From Chthonomonadales bacterium (GTDB lineage: Bacteria; Armatimonadota; Chthonomonadetes; Chthonomonadales; CAJBBX01): a stretch of DNA of 64,000 nt. The stretch covers positions 186,001-250,000 of the forward strand of contig DAIDHP010000003.1 in NCBI GenBank assembly GCA_027459625.1. The letters run 5' to 3'. Both the position numbers and the translations under genes were made by a program. Under the pieces are notes generated by a model. That model worked only from the letters and a program-made list of their open reading frames with translations, was not told the origin of the DNA and made no database searches. This document shows, one piece after another, positions 8,102 through 17,126 of this stretch; the stretch's first letter is position 1; each line of letters opens with the position of its first letter.

Positions 8102-9480
8102 TCATTTCATGACCACTAGATATCCAATTGAGGCATTCCAAGCATACCCGTAATAACTCGCCTCCTCCAGCTTGAAAAAATCCTTTCGAATCGAAATGTG
8201 CAATTTCTTTTTAGCATAGTAGGCGTCCAAATCCGATTCCGATGACTCGACGGCGGGGTTTGAACCGATGTTACGGCGAAGAATCCGAGAGCCGTCGCAC
8301 AACTCCAGTTCCATATTCGCGGGCGAATGGTTCATCGGGATTTCAATTTGTATTCTCGAATGGGCGTCAAGCGTGGGTTTGTCCAATATCATTGCGATGA
8401 TATAACTCGATTGCCCGCTCATAAAGCCGAAAGAGGCGGGTTGTTCCTCGTCAATCAACGGGGGTAGCGGAGGGATTATCCGATAGCCTTTCCAATCGGA
8501 GAGGGGGGCTTTCCCGAAAACGGAGTTGATGACGGATAGCCTGGTTCCGTGTGGTGAGAGTACGGGGTTGCCGTCCGAACCGTTTTGAGTCAGGCATTTC
8601 TCTCCATCCGATCCCGCTCCCCACGAGGCGTACCAGAAGAGCTTGTATTGATTTTGGCGGCGCCAATGGTGATTTAACGCCCAATGCAGAACTCGGATAT
8701 AGAAATATGGTAGATAGTTGGGGAAGCTTACGAATCCGATCTCCGTCTGCCATAAACCCTCGCATTTGCCTGTTTTTATCCAACGATCGTAATGGTTTTG
8801 CCAATCCGTGAGAGGGTCGTAGTGGATATCAATGATGTCCGTGTATTTCCATGCATCATGCCATTCAAGTTCACGGCTTAATTCCTGCATGGAATTAGAG
8901 CAGGGCCAACCGCCGAACACCACCTTGCAATGGTGTTTGCGGATGATTTTCGCTGCAGGGAGGTATATTTGATCGATAAAATCAAGGTTCGTTTCGCCTT
9001 GCCAGAATCCTGCTTGAATGGTGGGTTCATTCCAGACTTGGAAATACTTGAGATCAAACGGAGCGTGGGAGTATCGGGAAACGACATGCTCCACGTAATC
9101 CTCCCAATCCCGTTCATTTTTCGGGGGGGCCATGCTTTTCCGGAGGTTGCGGCAGCCCATGAGGCGGTATAGCAGAGAATTGGCAGAACCTGCATCTTTC
9201 TTTCGCGTACCTGCCTGACGAAATTATCCGCTGCAGTCCAGTCCCATACGCCACGTTGTGGTTCCACCGAAATCCATGGGTTTTCGCCAGTCCAGTAAAA
9301 CGGCATACGCACCCAGCCAACTCCAAGACTCGCGTTGGCGCCCTTGGGCGGAGCATAGACGGCGCCGATGAAGTTGCGAAGAATGTCTCTCCCGCCATTC
9401 AACTGTGCAGCCATTGAAATGGATGATAGAAGAACAAATACGAACGCAATTGGAATTGTCAGCATGGGTTGTGTGCGCAT
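8102..9480 (-). CDS. Secreted GH39-like glycosidase, interrupted by a one-base frameshift
   Basis: Two overlapping reverse frames together encode one protein of about 459 residues. The N-terminal part (start ATG 9480, signal peptide ending SISMAAQ) reads GVGWVRMPFYWTGENPW and ends its barrel strand at SGKAWPP. At a seven-base C tract (9123-9129) the frame must change to continue as PKNERDWEDYVEHVVSRY. The second part holds YFQVWNEPTIQ, where the Glu coded at 9028-9026 is the likely acid/base, and LWQTEIGF, with a likely nucleophile Glu near 8743. This is the clan GH-A layout of GH39 xylosidase-like enzymes. An eighth C would restore the frame. It may be a sequencing or assembly error, a real inactivating mutation, or slippage. 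It sits between an ABC ATPase and the GH20-like gene. Confidence 0.75.
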
Positions 9481-9509
9481 CCGTTTCTACTTCCTTCCGC
9501 GCGACGACT

Positions 9510-10445
9510 TCACGCGTCATGCGTGTTATCCTCACCCTCGACCACCCTGACGAAAAGATCCTCCAAACTCTCTTTTCGTGGGATTAACGCCTTTAGTTTC
9601 ACACCGTTTTCCACAAGCGCCCGAGCGATTTCCGGGGTTTGATTGGGTGAGTTGAAATAGGCGGTGAATTTGCGCGGCGGCATCTCCTCCATCCTGAGCT
9701 TGAAGGTGAGCTTTCGAAGTTCGGCGAGAGCCTTTTCGTTCATATCTTCGACCTCGATATCCACAGCATTCCTTGCAGCCAAAAGATCCTCCATGCCGCC
9801 CGCTTCTATCACTTTGCCTGCTTTAAGGATCGCGACCTCGTCGCAGGTCTTCTCTATTTCGGAGAGCAAATGGGAGTTTAGAAAGATGGTGCATCCCTGC
9901 CGCTTGAGATAGAGAATGACGTCCCGCACCTCTCTTCGTCCGATGGGGTCCAGTGCTGACGTGGGCTCATCAAGAATGATCAAATCCGGCTGATGCAATA
10001 ACGCCTGCGCAAGACCGAGACGTTGCTGCATGCCTCTTGAGTAGGAGCCAATGCGGTCCGATCCGCGATCACCAAGCCCCGTGAAATCAAGAGCCTCTGT
10101 CACTCGCGTGCGAAGAGATACACCGCCCATGCCGGAAAGTTTGCCCAAGGCGGTGAGAAACTCAACCCCGGTAAGGAAGGATTGAAATCCGATTTTTTCT
10201 GGAAGAAAGCCCACTTTTTTAAGAGCGGTTTTATCTCCGGCGGGATAGTCCAAGATGACTGCGGTTCCTCCGCTTGGATGGATAATACCGAGCAGCATGT
10301 TGATAGTGGTGGTTTTGCCCGCACCATTGGGACCCAGAAATCCGAAAACGGTACCGGTTCTCACTTGCAAATCAAGCTCATCCACCGCGGAAAATCCATG
10401 ATACTTTTTCGTCAATTTGTTGGTTTCTATCGCGTAATCGGACAT
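9510..10445 (-). CDS. ABC transporter ATP-binding protein
   Basis: A 311-residue ATPase of the type that drives drug, lipid or Nat/Gld-like exporters. Walker A is GPNGAGKT (38-45), the signature is YSRGMQQRLGLAQAL, and Walker B is LIILDEPTSALDP, followed by the H-loop LNSHLLSE. A C-terminal domain of about 90 residues follows, as in the CcmA/NatA class. Start ATG 10445 gives MSDYAIETNKLTKKY, the normal family beginning; longer in-frame starts exist but lack ribosome binding sites. No permease gene is next to it: the following genes on the strand are glycosidases, so its membrane partner must be elsewhere. Confidence 0.88.
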   Translation of the reverse strand: MSDYAIETNKLTKKYHGFSAVDELDLQVRTGTVFGFLGPNGAGKTTTINMLLGIIHPSGGTAVILDYPAGDKTALKKVGFLPEKIGFQSFLTGVEFLTALGKLSGMGGVSLRTRVTEALDFTGLGDRGSDRIGSYSRGMQQRLGLAQALLHQPDLIILDEPTSALDPIGRREVRDVILYLKRQGCTIFLNSHLLSEIEKTCDEVAILKAGKVIEAGGMEDLLAARNAVDIEVEDMNEKALAELRKLTFKLRMEEMPPRKFTAYFNSPNQTPEIARALVENGVKLKALIPRKESLEDLFVRVVEGEDNTHDA

Positions 10446-10539
10446 ACTCTTATCAGAACACATTTCACAATAGGATATGTGGATATTACCCTTTACCACG
10501 GGAGTGCGTAAAGCGAAACAAGCAAGGAGTAATTGGGGA

Positions 10540-11067
10540 ATGACCAAATATCAAATAATCGATTCCGAATACCTGTATCGCGGTCGGGTGGTGACTCTCA
10601 GGATAGACACGTTGAAAGGCGTAGACGGCAAGGAGAACAAGCGAGAGGTGGTTGAGCATCACGGGGCGGTCGCGATTGTCCCATATCTTGATCAAGATAC
10701 AATCCTCCTTATTCGCCAATATCGTCAGGCGGTCGGGGAGTATCTATTGGAGATCCCCGCCGGCACATTGGAGGAGGGAGAAAAGCCGGAGGATTGCGCT
10801 TACAGGGAACTCGAGGAGGAGATTGGCTATCGCGCTGCGGCAATGCGTCATTTGTTCACACAGTATCTCGCCCCTGGTTACTCCAGCGAAGTCCTGCACG
10901 TCTTTTTAGCGAGGGATTTGACCCGCACACAGACCCATTTTGACGAAGACGAGGATATCGAACTGTTCCCGATACGCCCCGATGAGGTGGAGCCGATGAT
11001 TATGGATGGGCGCATCCGCGATGCCAAGAGCATCGCCGCGCTCTTGGTGGCGATCCATCTATTGTAA
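10540..11067 (+). CDS. ADP-ribose pyrophosphatase-type Nudix hydrolase
   Basis: A 175-residue Nudix enzyme. The Nudix box occupies residues 75-97 with the conserved Gly75, the REL triad around 89-91 and EEEIGY, and is followed by FTQYLAPGYSSEVLHVF, which is the ADP-ribose pyrophosphatase (NudF) pattern. It should split ADP-ribose or a related nucleoside diphosphate sugar. Start ATG 10540 is chosen because AAGGAG lies about ten bases upstream and the sequence then begins like its relatives; an in-frame GTG-type extension to 10477 lacks support. It is transcribed divergently from the ABC ATPase. Confidence 0.88.
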   Translation: MTKYQIIDSEYLYRGRVVTLRIDTLKGVDGKENKREVVEHHGAVAIVPYLDQDTILLIRQYRQAVGEYLLEIPAGTLEEGEKPEDCAYRELEEEIGYRAAAMRHLFTQYLAPGYSSEVLHVFLARDLTRTQTHFDEDEDIELFPIRPDEVEPMIMDGRIRDAKSIAALLVAIHLL

Positions 11068-11210
11068 AGGCGAACCTTATGGCAGCTCGCAACGTACCGA
11101 CAACAAAACATCCGTCAAACATGCGTACCACGTTGAAATGACCTCCCCGCCCAGCCCCGTTTTTTTCATATTTACACGCATATTACGGGTTGATAAATCA
11201 ATCGTTACCC

Positions 11211-11238
11211 TGCGGGCGACCACAAGGGTCGCCCCTAC
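11211..11238. repeat. REP-like palindrome at a gene end, probable terminator
   Basis: GGGCGACC (11214-11221) and GGTCGCCC (11227-11234) form a perfect 8-bp stem with a 5-base loop. The element directly abuts the stop codon (reverse TAG at 11237-11235) of the GxGYxYP gene. Its sequence, a GTAGGGGCGACC...GGTCGCCC palindrome, is a type that I recall as dispersed in many unrelated bacterial genomes; that recollection is not tested here. Confidence 0.6.
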
Positions 11239-12821
11239 ACTTTCAGGTTTGCGATCATTCTTTCAATAAGTTGGTCCGCCGTCACAATGCGGGTGTTGTT
11301 CGGGAGAAGCGCCAGGGTCTGTTTCACCGCCTCCAGCGGCCCCCCGATACTCCCATAGGACCAAGCGTGCACCGTCACCAATGCATAACTTTCTTCATTG
11401 GTCAAAGGGGATGCAGGCATCTGATTCACACCTTCCGCCACCTGCTGAGGGGACATCAACCCTTCCCACAGCGCGAATTTGAATGATATGCATGGCTTTC
11501 CCTCATACCAGAACATCTTTCCCTGATGCCGATTATAGGGGGCGTAATCCTTGTACAATACCGCCCGCGTTTCCTGCAGACGAAGCAGCGGAATCGTCTC
11601 CCTGAGGTTCCCTTCATTAGCGTTGATAATGCCCACATAGGGGGTATCGGCTCTCCGCAAAATAGGCTCCGCTTGATTTGCCACGGAGATCGGATCCGTT
11701 TGATAGTGTATGTAGGTGTATCCGGGCACGCCCGCGCCTGTCACAAAACCCTCATTCTCCTTCGCCGTTTCGTAAAGATATTCGAGTACACGCGGAGCGG
11801 TTATGGTGAGCATCGGGGAAATCTCCCAGGTCATCGGGAAACTTCCTCGGAGCGGACTTCCCCAGTAACGCGAATTGCCTACGAAGCTTCCGCACAGCCA
11901 TTGGATATTGTCGCCGTCTGTCATTATGAACGCCACGTACCGTACTCCATCCTCCTTTTTGGGAAGAGGACGCTTAGGGCAATGTAGCGGCTTGCGTGCC
12001 GGTATATGCTGCAGAGCGGAGAGGTTTACGTTCCAATCCGAACCCACCCCTGTCGCGTTTTCCGAAGAAAGGTCTTCTATCCAACCGTATTCGTCCGGCC
12101 CCCAACCATAGAAGATGGCTTCGGGCCCAACCCCTCTCGCAACCTCCTTGCGAAACGTGTGATCCTGGGTGTAATAGGTGAAAGCGTTGTGAGCCACTGC
12201 GTAATCCCGAACAAAAGCCGGACCATTCCCTTCCACCGTTTGCTCCAATGCCATACCTTTGGCGAATCTCTTCCTGTATTTCCTAAACGTCTGTTTTTCG
12301 TCCATTTGCCTCGCATCAAGGAGTATCTTCAGTCCATTTTTTTCCGCCAGCGACTGAAGGGATTCATCCAAAGCGACGGAGTTCATTGGACCGCAGAGCG
12401 AGGTCGCCACGTTCATGCTCGGGGAATTCACATTGCATAAAATCGCCCCTTTGACATCGTTGCGAAAAACTTTTAGAAGCTCCCAAACGGATTTCACCAC
12501 ATGAAAATGCGCCCCTTCGATTTCCAATTGCCGTTGAATGATCTTATACATACTCCCAGCCTGCATCCAAATGCGTGGTTGAGTACGATTAGCCAAGCCT
12601 TGCAGGGTTATCGCCAAGGCGTTGTCAGGAAGAGGAAGCGTGTCATGAGGAACCAGCCAAATATCCTTTGGAGGTGTGAAATGAGTGCGTTCAGGTTTGC
12701 CGTGCACGATATTTGGCAAACAGGATTCTGCAAGCGCCGCGCCTGCCGCAGTGAGACCAGCTTTTCTAATAAACTCTCGTCGAGTAGGTTTATTGAATGG
12801 AGGAATTTCGATGTCGCTCAT
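11235..12821 (-). CDS. Tat-exported GxGYxYP-motif protein (putative glycan-active enzyme)
   Basis: A 528-residue protein with a twin-arginine signal (TRREFIRKAGLTAAGAAL near residues 12-29). The C-terminal half contains GAGVPGYTYIH, the hallmark of the GxGYxYP family, preceded by YVAFIMTDGDNIQW, a conserved acidic patch. Family members occur in gut and soil polysaccharide degraders and are thought to be carbohydrate-active, but no reaction is established as far as I know. Start ATG 12821 (MSDIEIPPF) is preferred over an upstream in-frame codon because AAGAGAG precedes it. The gene is divergent from a GH51 gene, which supports a sugar role. Its end abuts a palindrome that may terminate transcription. 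Confidence 0.75.
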   Translation of the reverse strand: MSDIEIPPFNKPTRREFIRKAGLTAAGAALAESCLPNIVHGKPERTHFTPPKDIWLVPHDTLPLPDNALAITLQGLANRTQPRIWMQAGSMYKIIQRQLEIEGAHFHVVKSVWELLKVFRNDVKGAILCNVNSPSMNVATSLCGPMNSVALDESLQSLAEKNGLKILLDARQMDEKQTFRKYRKRFAKGMALEQTVEGNGPAFVRDYAVAHNAFTYYTQDHTFRKEVARGVGPEAIFYGWGPDEYGWIEDLSSENATGVGSDWNVNLSALQHIPARKPLHCPKRPLPKKEDGVRYVAFIMTDGDNIQWLCGSFVGNSRYWGSPLRGSFPMTWEISPMLTITAPRVLEYLYETAKENEGFVTGAGVPGYTYIHYQTDPISVANQAEPILRRADTPYVGIINANEGNLRETIPLLRLQETRAVLYKDYAPYNRHQGKMFWYEGKPCISFKFALWEGLMSPQQVAEGVNQMPASPLTNEESYALVTVHAWSYGSIGGPLEAVKQTLALLPNNTRIVTADQLIERMIANLKV

Positions 12822-13146
12822 TATTTCTCTCTTGACGTTGATTTTGATGTTGATACGCACGTCATCCTAATCATGTTACCACCTGCATGGTATGAATCAC
12901 CGATTGCATCCGGTAAGATGAGCGATTAACGTTGGCATGTAGGTTGAGTTAATGAAGAATCTAATTGATTTCGAGGTGGGTCCAGTTTCACATCTCGAAA
13001 AAGAGGGATGCAAATTCGGACGGGTACTATGCCATGACCATTGGTTCGCCAGGCGCAAGCTTTCTTTGCATCCGATAACCTGACATCGATTATGTGTCAA
13101 AATGGTGATTATGACCGGTTTATTACGATTTGGAAAGGATTATCCC
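12822..13146. other. Divergent intergenic region
   Basis: It separates the GxGYxYP and GH51 genes and must contain both promoters. TTGCAT (13066-13071) and TTATGT (13090-13095), 18 bases apart, are a weak match upstream of GH51. No confident promoter, riboswitch or small gene was found. Confidence 0.4.
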
Positions 13147-15255
13147 ATGTCTGCGCAGTCCAACTCATCTCATGGAAAAACAAAAATCACTGTTTCCCCA
13201 AACGCAATCTCATCGAGACCCATATCCTCCCGCATCACCGGGAAGTTCTGCGAGCATCTGCGTGATAACATTCTCAACGGTATGTCCGCGCAAATCCTGC
13301 GGAATCCGACCTTCGCGGACTATCCAATCGCAACGGGTTGGATGACCCCCGACGGTGTGATCGCCCGACACAACACTCCTGAGACCATTGAGAAGGAGTA
13401 TCGTCGCATGCTCTCCGATCAAGGATGGATGGAGAAGGATGCGGACAGCGCGGTGCGAGGCTATTTTAATGGAATGGCGATGTGGTGGCTGCCGTTTGCC
13501 GTTCATGGCGAGGAAGAATATAGTCCGGATACCTCCTACGAGGCGGAGGGGAATAGGGCGCAATGGGTTTCGAGTTCCAAGGGGGAATTCGGTGTGTCGC
13601 AGTGGATTTATCTTCCCTTGCACCGTGTGAGAAGATATCAGGCTGATGCGTGGGTGAGAGGGAGGGACCAAAACATATGCGCTCGTTTTGTCCTTTCGGA
13701 CGCCTCCCAAATCGTAGCGGAAACCGAACTAATTCACTCCGACGGTATCCGGTTTCATGGTGAACTGACCATTCCCGAGAGTTTGCCGGAAGATGCAATT
13801 TATCGATTCGATCTTGTAATGATGAGTGGCGCCGAAGCGGTTGTGGAGCGCGTGCATCTGTATCCCGGGGATCATGTAAATTTCGCCGATCCGGATGTCA
13901 TCGGATTTCTGAGGGAATCCAAGCTGCCCCTTTTACGCTGGCCGGGAGGTAATTTCGTGAGTTGCTATCACTGGAATGACGGTGTTGGACCGGTCGAGCA
14001 AAGACCCACGTTGCCAAACTACGCTTGGGGAGGCGTGGAGCCAAACTATTTCGGGACGGATGAATTCATCCGATTCTGCAGGGATATAGAATGCGAGCCG
14101 ATGATCTGCGTCAACGTCGGGAATGGAACTCCTAAGGAGGCGGCGGAGTGGCTGGAATACTGCAATGGCGACACATCCACGCCCATGGGATCATTGAGAG
14201 CGAAATACGGTCACCCCGAGCCGTATGGGGTGAAATTGTGGGAGATCGGCAATGAGATTTGGGGGAGATGGCAGACCCATTGGACCACAGCATCCGGGTA
14301 TGTGGAGAGGTATCATGATTTCGTTCAAACGATGAAACAGGTGGATCCATCGATTGAGGTAATGGCGTGTGGTGCGCCCGTGCTGTGGGGAGAGAGTTGG
14401 AACACCACGCTGATCGGGAAAGCAGCCGAAGAAATTCAATGCATTACGGATCACCCGCTGGTCGGCGGAATGGTCTCCAGAAAAGATGATCCCATGGATG
14501 TATACAAGGATTTCATGGGGGTTCCGTCAGCTCTTTCGCGTCGGTGGAGAAAATTGCGTGAGGAGATGGAGAGTGCGGGGATATCCGATCCCAGGCTGGC
14601 GGTTACCGAGTTGCAGATGTTCGCGCACTTACCGTCGAAAAAGGACGGGGAGGATGAGAGATTAGGCTATGCGAATTTAACGAATCCTCCTTCCTTGGGT
14701 GAAGCTCTTTATGATATCCTCATCTACCATGAAGCGGTGCGTCTATCTCCGTTCATTGAAATCATCACCCACTCAGCCACAGTCAACCATGGCGGAGGAT
14801 TGCGCAAGGAGAGGGAGAGGGTTTACGCTAATCCATGCCATTACGCTCAGTCGTTATTTGCAATGATGCATGACGCAACTCCCATGCAAACAGTCATCGA
14901 TACCGAGGTTGTTCGGATGCCGGTTGTACTTGGCGATGTCAAATCGGCAGGGGAGAGCGGAGAGTATGGAAAGGTGGATGCATTGGCGGCTTTGTCGCCA
15001 TCGGGAGAATTGCTTCTCTCCATAGTCAATCGCTCCGAGGCGGGATCGATGCAGGTGGATACTGATATCTCCGCTTTTCGAATGGATGTAGTTGCCACAT
15101 TGTGGATATTGGGGTCGGAGCGACCATGGGATCGAAATACGCTGGAACTACCCGCAAAGATCGTTCCAAGTGAAAAAAGAGGTACGGTGCGAGAGGGGAT
15201 GCTCTCTTTTGAATTACCAGCGTTTAGCTATGTCTTTGTTAGAATTGCCTGTTGA
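13147..15255 (+). CDS. GH51-like alpha-L-arabinofuranosidase
   Basis: A 702-residue enzyme without signal peptide, so it should act in the cytoplasm on imported arabinose-containing oligosaccharides. Family features are LPLLRWPGGNFVSCYHWNDGVGP (start of the barrel; first 15 residues of that run are the diagnostic ones), a carbohydrate-binding-like beta region before it, and WEIGNEIWG with Glu370 as acid/base; VTELQMF with Glu488 is the likely nucleophile. The C-terminal region has the usual beta-sandwich ending in LPAFSYVFVRI. Start ATG 13147 is preceded by AAAGGA at a good distance, whereas the frame extends upstream to 13102 without such a site. GH51 is usually about 500 residues; the extra length is mostly N-terminal. 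Confidence 0.85.
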   Translation: MSAQSNSSHGKTKITVSPNAISSRPISSRITGKFCEHLRDNILNGMSAQILRNPTFADYPIATGWMTPDGVIARHNTPETIEKEYRRMLSDQGWMEKDADSAVRGYFNGMAMWWLPFAVHGEEEYSPDTSYEAEGNRAQWVSSSKGEFGVSQWIYLPLHRVRRYQADAWVRGRDQNICARFVLSDASQIVAETELIHSDGIRFHGELTIPESLPEDAIYRFDLVMMSGAEAVVERVHLYPGDHVNFADPDVIGFLRESKLPLLRWPGGNFVSCYHWNDGVGPVEQRPTLPNYAWGGVEPNYFGTDEFIRFCRDIECEPMICVNVGNGTPKEAAEWLEYCNGDTSTPMGSLRAKYGHPEPYGVKLWEIGNEIWGRWQTHWTTASGYVERYHDFVQTMKQVDPSIEVMACGAPVLWGESWNTTLIGKAAEEIQCITDHPLVGGMVSRKDDPMDVYKDFMGVPSALSRRWRKLREEMESAGISDPRLAVTELQMFAHLPSKKDGEDERLGYANLTNPPSLGEALYDILIYHEAVRLSPFIEIITHSATVNHGGGLRKERERVYANPCHYAQSLFAMMHDATPMQTVIDTEVVRMPVVLGDVKSAGESGEYGKVDALAALSPSGELLLSIVNRSEAGSMQVDTDISAFRMDVVATLWILGSERPWDRNTLELPAKIVPSEKRGTVREGMLSFELPAFSYVFVRIAC

Positions 15256-15581
15256 AAGATAATTGGAATTCCAACATAGTCAGGAGAGGGCAACACAATG
15301 TTCTCTCCTTTTCTATTATCTCAACATTCAGTTAAACACATGATATTATTGAAACACAAACTATAATGGCATGGAATATGCAGTATATGAAAATGAACTT
15401 GGGTCGTTAATCGCACTGCAAAACCAAGGCGGAATAAAATTACATTTATCCGCTTATATGTAAAAGAAAGGAGCCAATTTGATCACATTGCATTTTGAGG
15501 ATGAAAACTCCCGATTTTGATTCAAATGCTTTATTATGCCAAAGGTTTATTTGTTTTCTGGTTATCCAATGGAGACATATT
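15256..15581. other. Intergenic region before the PEP-CTERM gene
   Basis: It begins with a terminator (listed separately) and holds a TATAAT at 15362-15367 without a clear -35 partner. That would give a leader of about 210 bases for the PEP-CTERM gene. No known riboswitch fold was recognised. Confidence 0.4.
15282..15314 (+). terminator. Terminator of the GH51 gene
   Basis: AGGAGAG (15282-15288) pairs with CTCTCCT (15303-15309); inner AACA/TGTT pairing extends the stem. TTTTC follows. Confidence 0.65.
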
Positions 15582-17036
15582 ATGAACGGGATCACTAAAG
15601 TAATGATCATTACCTCATTGGTTGCAGGTTGCATTGTACTGACTTTTGGGAACGCCTTTGCCCAGTTGTTAATCGGGCAGAATTTTGCAGGAAGCGATCA
15701 AGCGCAGAGCGGATACATCCCTCCTGACACGGAGGGTTCCATAGGACCTAACAGTTACGCGGAACTGGTTAACGGCACTTTCGCTGTTTACAGCCGAACG
15801 GGTACTTCGCAGATGAGCGAAAGCCTTGATCAATTTTGGACGAACGCGGGCGTGATACCATCGAACTACGCGTATGATCCGAGAATCATATATGATAAAA
15901 GTTCCGGAAGGTGGTTCGCCTCATCGCTTGACAACCTCGGACAGAGTAATAGTTTTCTGGTTGCCTACTCAAAAACTTCCGATCCAACGCAGGGATGGGT
16001 GGGATACGCAATTCCCAGTTTTGGCTCCGGCACGACGAACTGGGCGGATTTTGACACACTCGGGGTCAACAGCAACGGCGTTTACTTGGGTGCTAATTAT
16101 TTTCCAATCAGCGGCAACAATTATTATACGGGATTTGTCGCCATTCCAAAAACGCCGTTTATCGCAGGCTTGAATCCCAGCTTCACACAGTTCCTTCAAG
16201 TGGATCCAAATAACACAGGATATTCCGTGCAACCGTCATTGGACTTAAACGGAAGTTTCTCGGCGGAAAACTTGCTATCCGATTACAACACACCTGCGGG
16301 GCTGTTGCAAACCTCGGTGATTACCCTTGGTAATCCTGGTACTCTCACCTCATCGCCTTCGGGAGTGATCACAACGAGTTACGCCGTTCCACCAAATGCA
16401 CAGCAACCCGGTGGAGTGAATTCCCTGGATGCGGGGGACAACCGCTTTAGCTCCAGTGTTCAGGCGTTTGTAAACCCCATTACCGGCAAACAAGAGTTGT
16501 GGGGAGTGCAGACCGTATTGGATAATGGGGTTCCCGCATTGCACTGGGTGCGTATAGATGTCGCGACGAATTCTATTGTCCAGGATGGATTAATTAACGA
16601 TCCAAACAGTGTGATGAACTATTTTTATGGTTCAATCGCCGTTAGCAACGCTGGAGTGGTGATTGGATTCAACGGCTCAAGTTCCAATCAATTTATAAGC
16701 TCTTATGCGATTGGCGGTCTGTTTAATGCATTTGGCAATGTAAGCTTCGGAAATCCCATTTTACTAAAAGCCGGATCCGGCGTTTACTCGCAACTCGCAA
16801 AAAGTGTGAATCGATGGGGGGATTACAGCGCGACCACTGTCGATCCGCTCAATCCTAACTCCTTCTGGACCATCCAGGAGTTACCCTCGTCAAATAACTC
16901 TTGGTCCACTCAAATAACTCAATTATTAATTCCACAGTCCTCGCCGAACGTTCCCGAGCCGAATACGCTTGTTTTTCTATTGTCCGGCGTGACAGGGATG
17001 GGTGGATTGATCCTGACAAAGCTGAAAAGAGCGTAA
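15582..17036 (+). CDS. PEP-CTERM sorting domain protein
   Basis: A 484-residue exported protein. It has a signal peptide (MNGITKV...FGNAFAQ) and ends in VPEPNTLVFLLSGV, a hydrophobic helix and basic KLKRA tail, which together make a PEP-CTERM signal cut by an exosortase. The body (about 30-455) is rich in Asn, Ser, Gly and Tyr and includes PDTEGSIGPNSYAELVNG and YDPRIIYDKSSGRWFAS, the pattern of a beta-propeller-like family of secreted proteins. It is probably displayed on the surface or released into exopolysaccharide. Start ATG 15582 has GGAG eight bases upstream; a 29-codon extension is possible but breaks the signal peptide. No exosortase gene is in the window. Confidence 0.82.
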   Translation: MNGITKVMIITSLVAGCIVLTFGNAFAQLLIGQNFAGSDQAQSGYIPPDTEGSIGPNSYAELVNGTFAVYSRTGTSQMSESLDQFWTNAGVIPSNYAYDPRIIYDKSSGRWFASSLDNLGQSNSFLVAYSKTSDPTQGWVGYAIPSFGSGTTNWADFDTLGVNSNGVYLGANYFPISGNNYYTGFVAIPKTPFIAGLNPSFTQFLQVDPNNTGYSVQPSLDLNGSFSAENLLSDYNTPAGLLQTSVITLGNPGTLTSSPSGVITTSYAVPPNAQQPGGVNSLDAGDNRFSSSVQAFVNPITGKQELWGVQTVLDNGVPALHWVRIDVATNSIVQDGLINDPNSVMNYFYGSIAVSNAGVVIGFNGSSSNQFISSYAIGGLFNAFGNVSFGNPILLKAGSGVYSQLAKSVNRWGDYSATTVDPLNPNSFWTIQELPSSNNSWSTQITQLLIPQSSPNVPEPNTLVFLLSGVTGMGGLILTKLKRA

Positions 17037-17058
17037 CCTATCAGCGCCAGATATGGGA

Positions 17059-17100
17059 AAAGGTCCGCATTTCGCGTGTGAAATGCGGACCTTTATCTTT
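17059..17100. terminator. Bidirectional terminator between convergent genes
   Basis: AAAGGTCCGCATTTC (17059-17073) and its perfect complement (17080-17094) form a 15-bp stem with a 6-base loop. T-rich bases follow on both strands, so it can end both the PEP-CTERM gene and the redox operon. Confidence 0.88.
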
Positions 17101-17126
17101 TGGAATGAATGGGATCGCATTTTGAA

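Noticed and set aside
15311-15581. Riboswitch in the PEP-CTERM leader
   Set aside because: The leader is long, but no known aptamer core could be recognised by eye.
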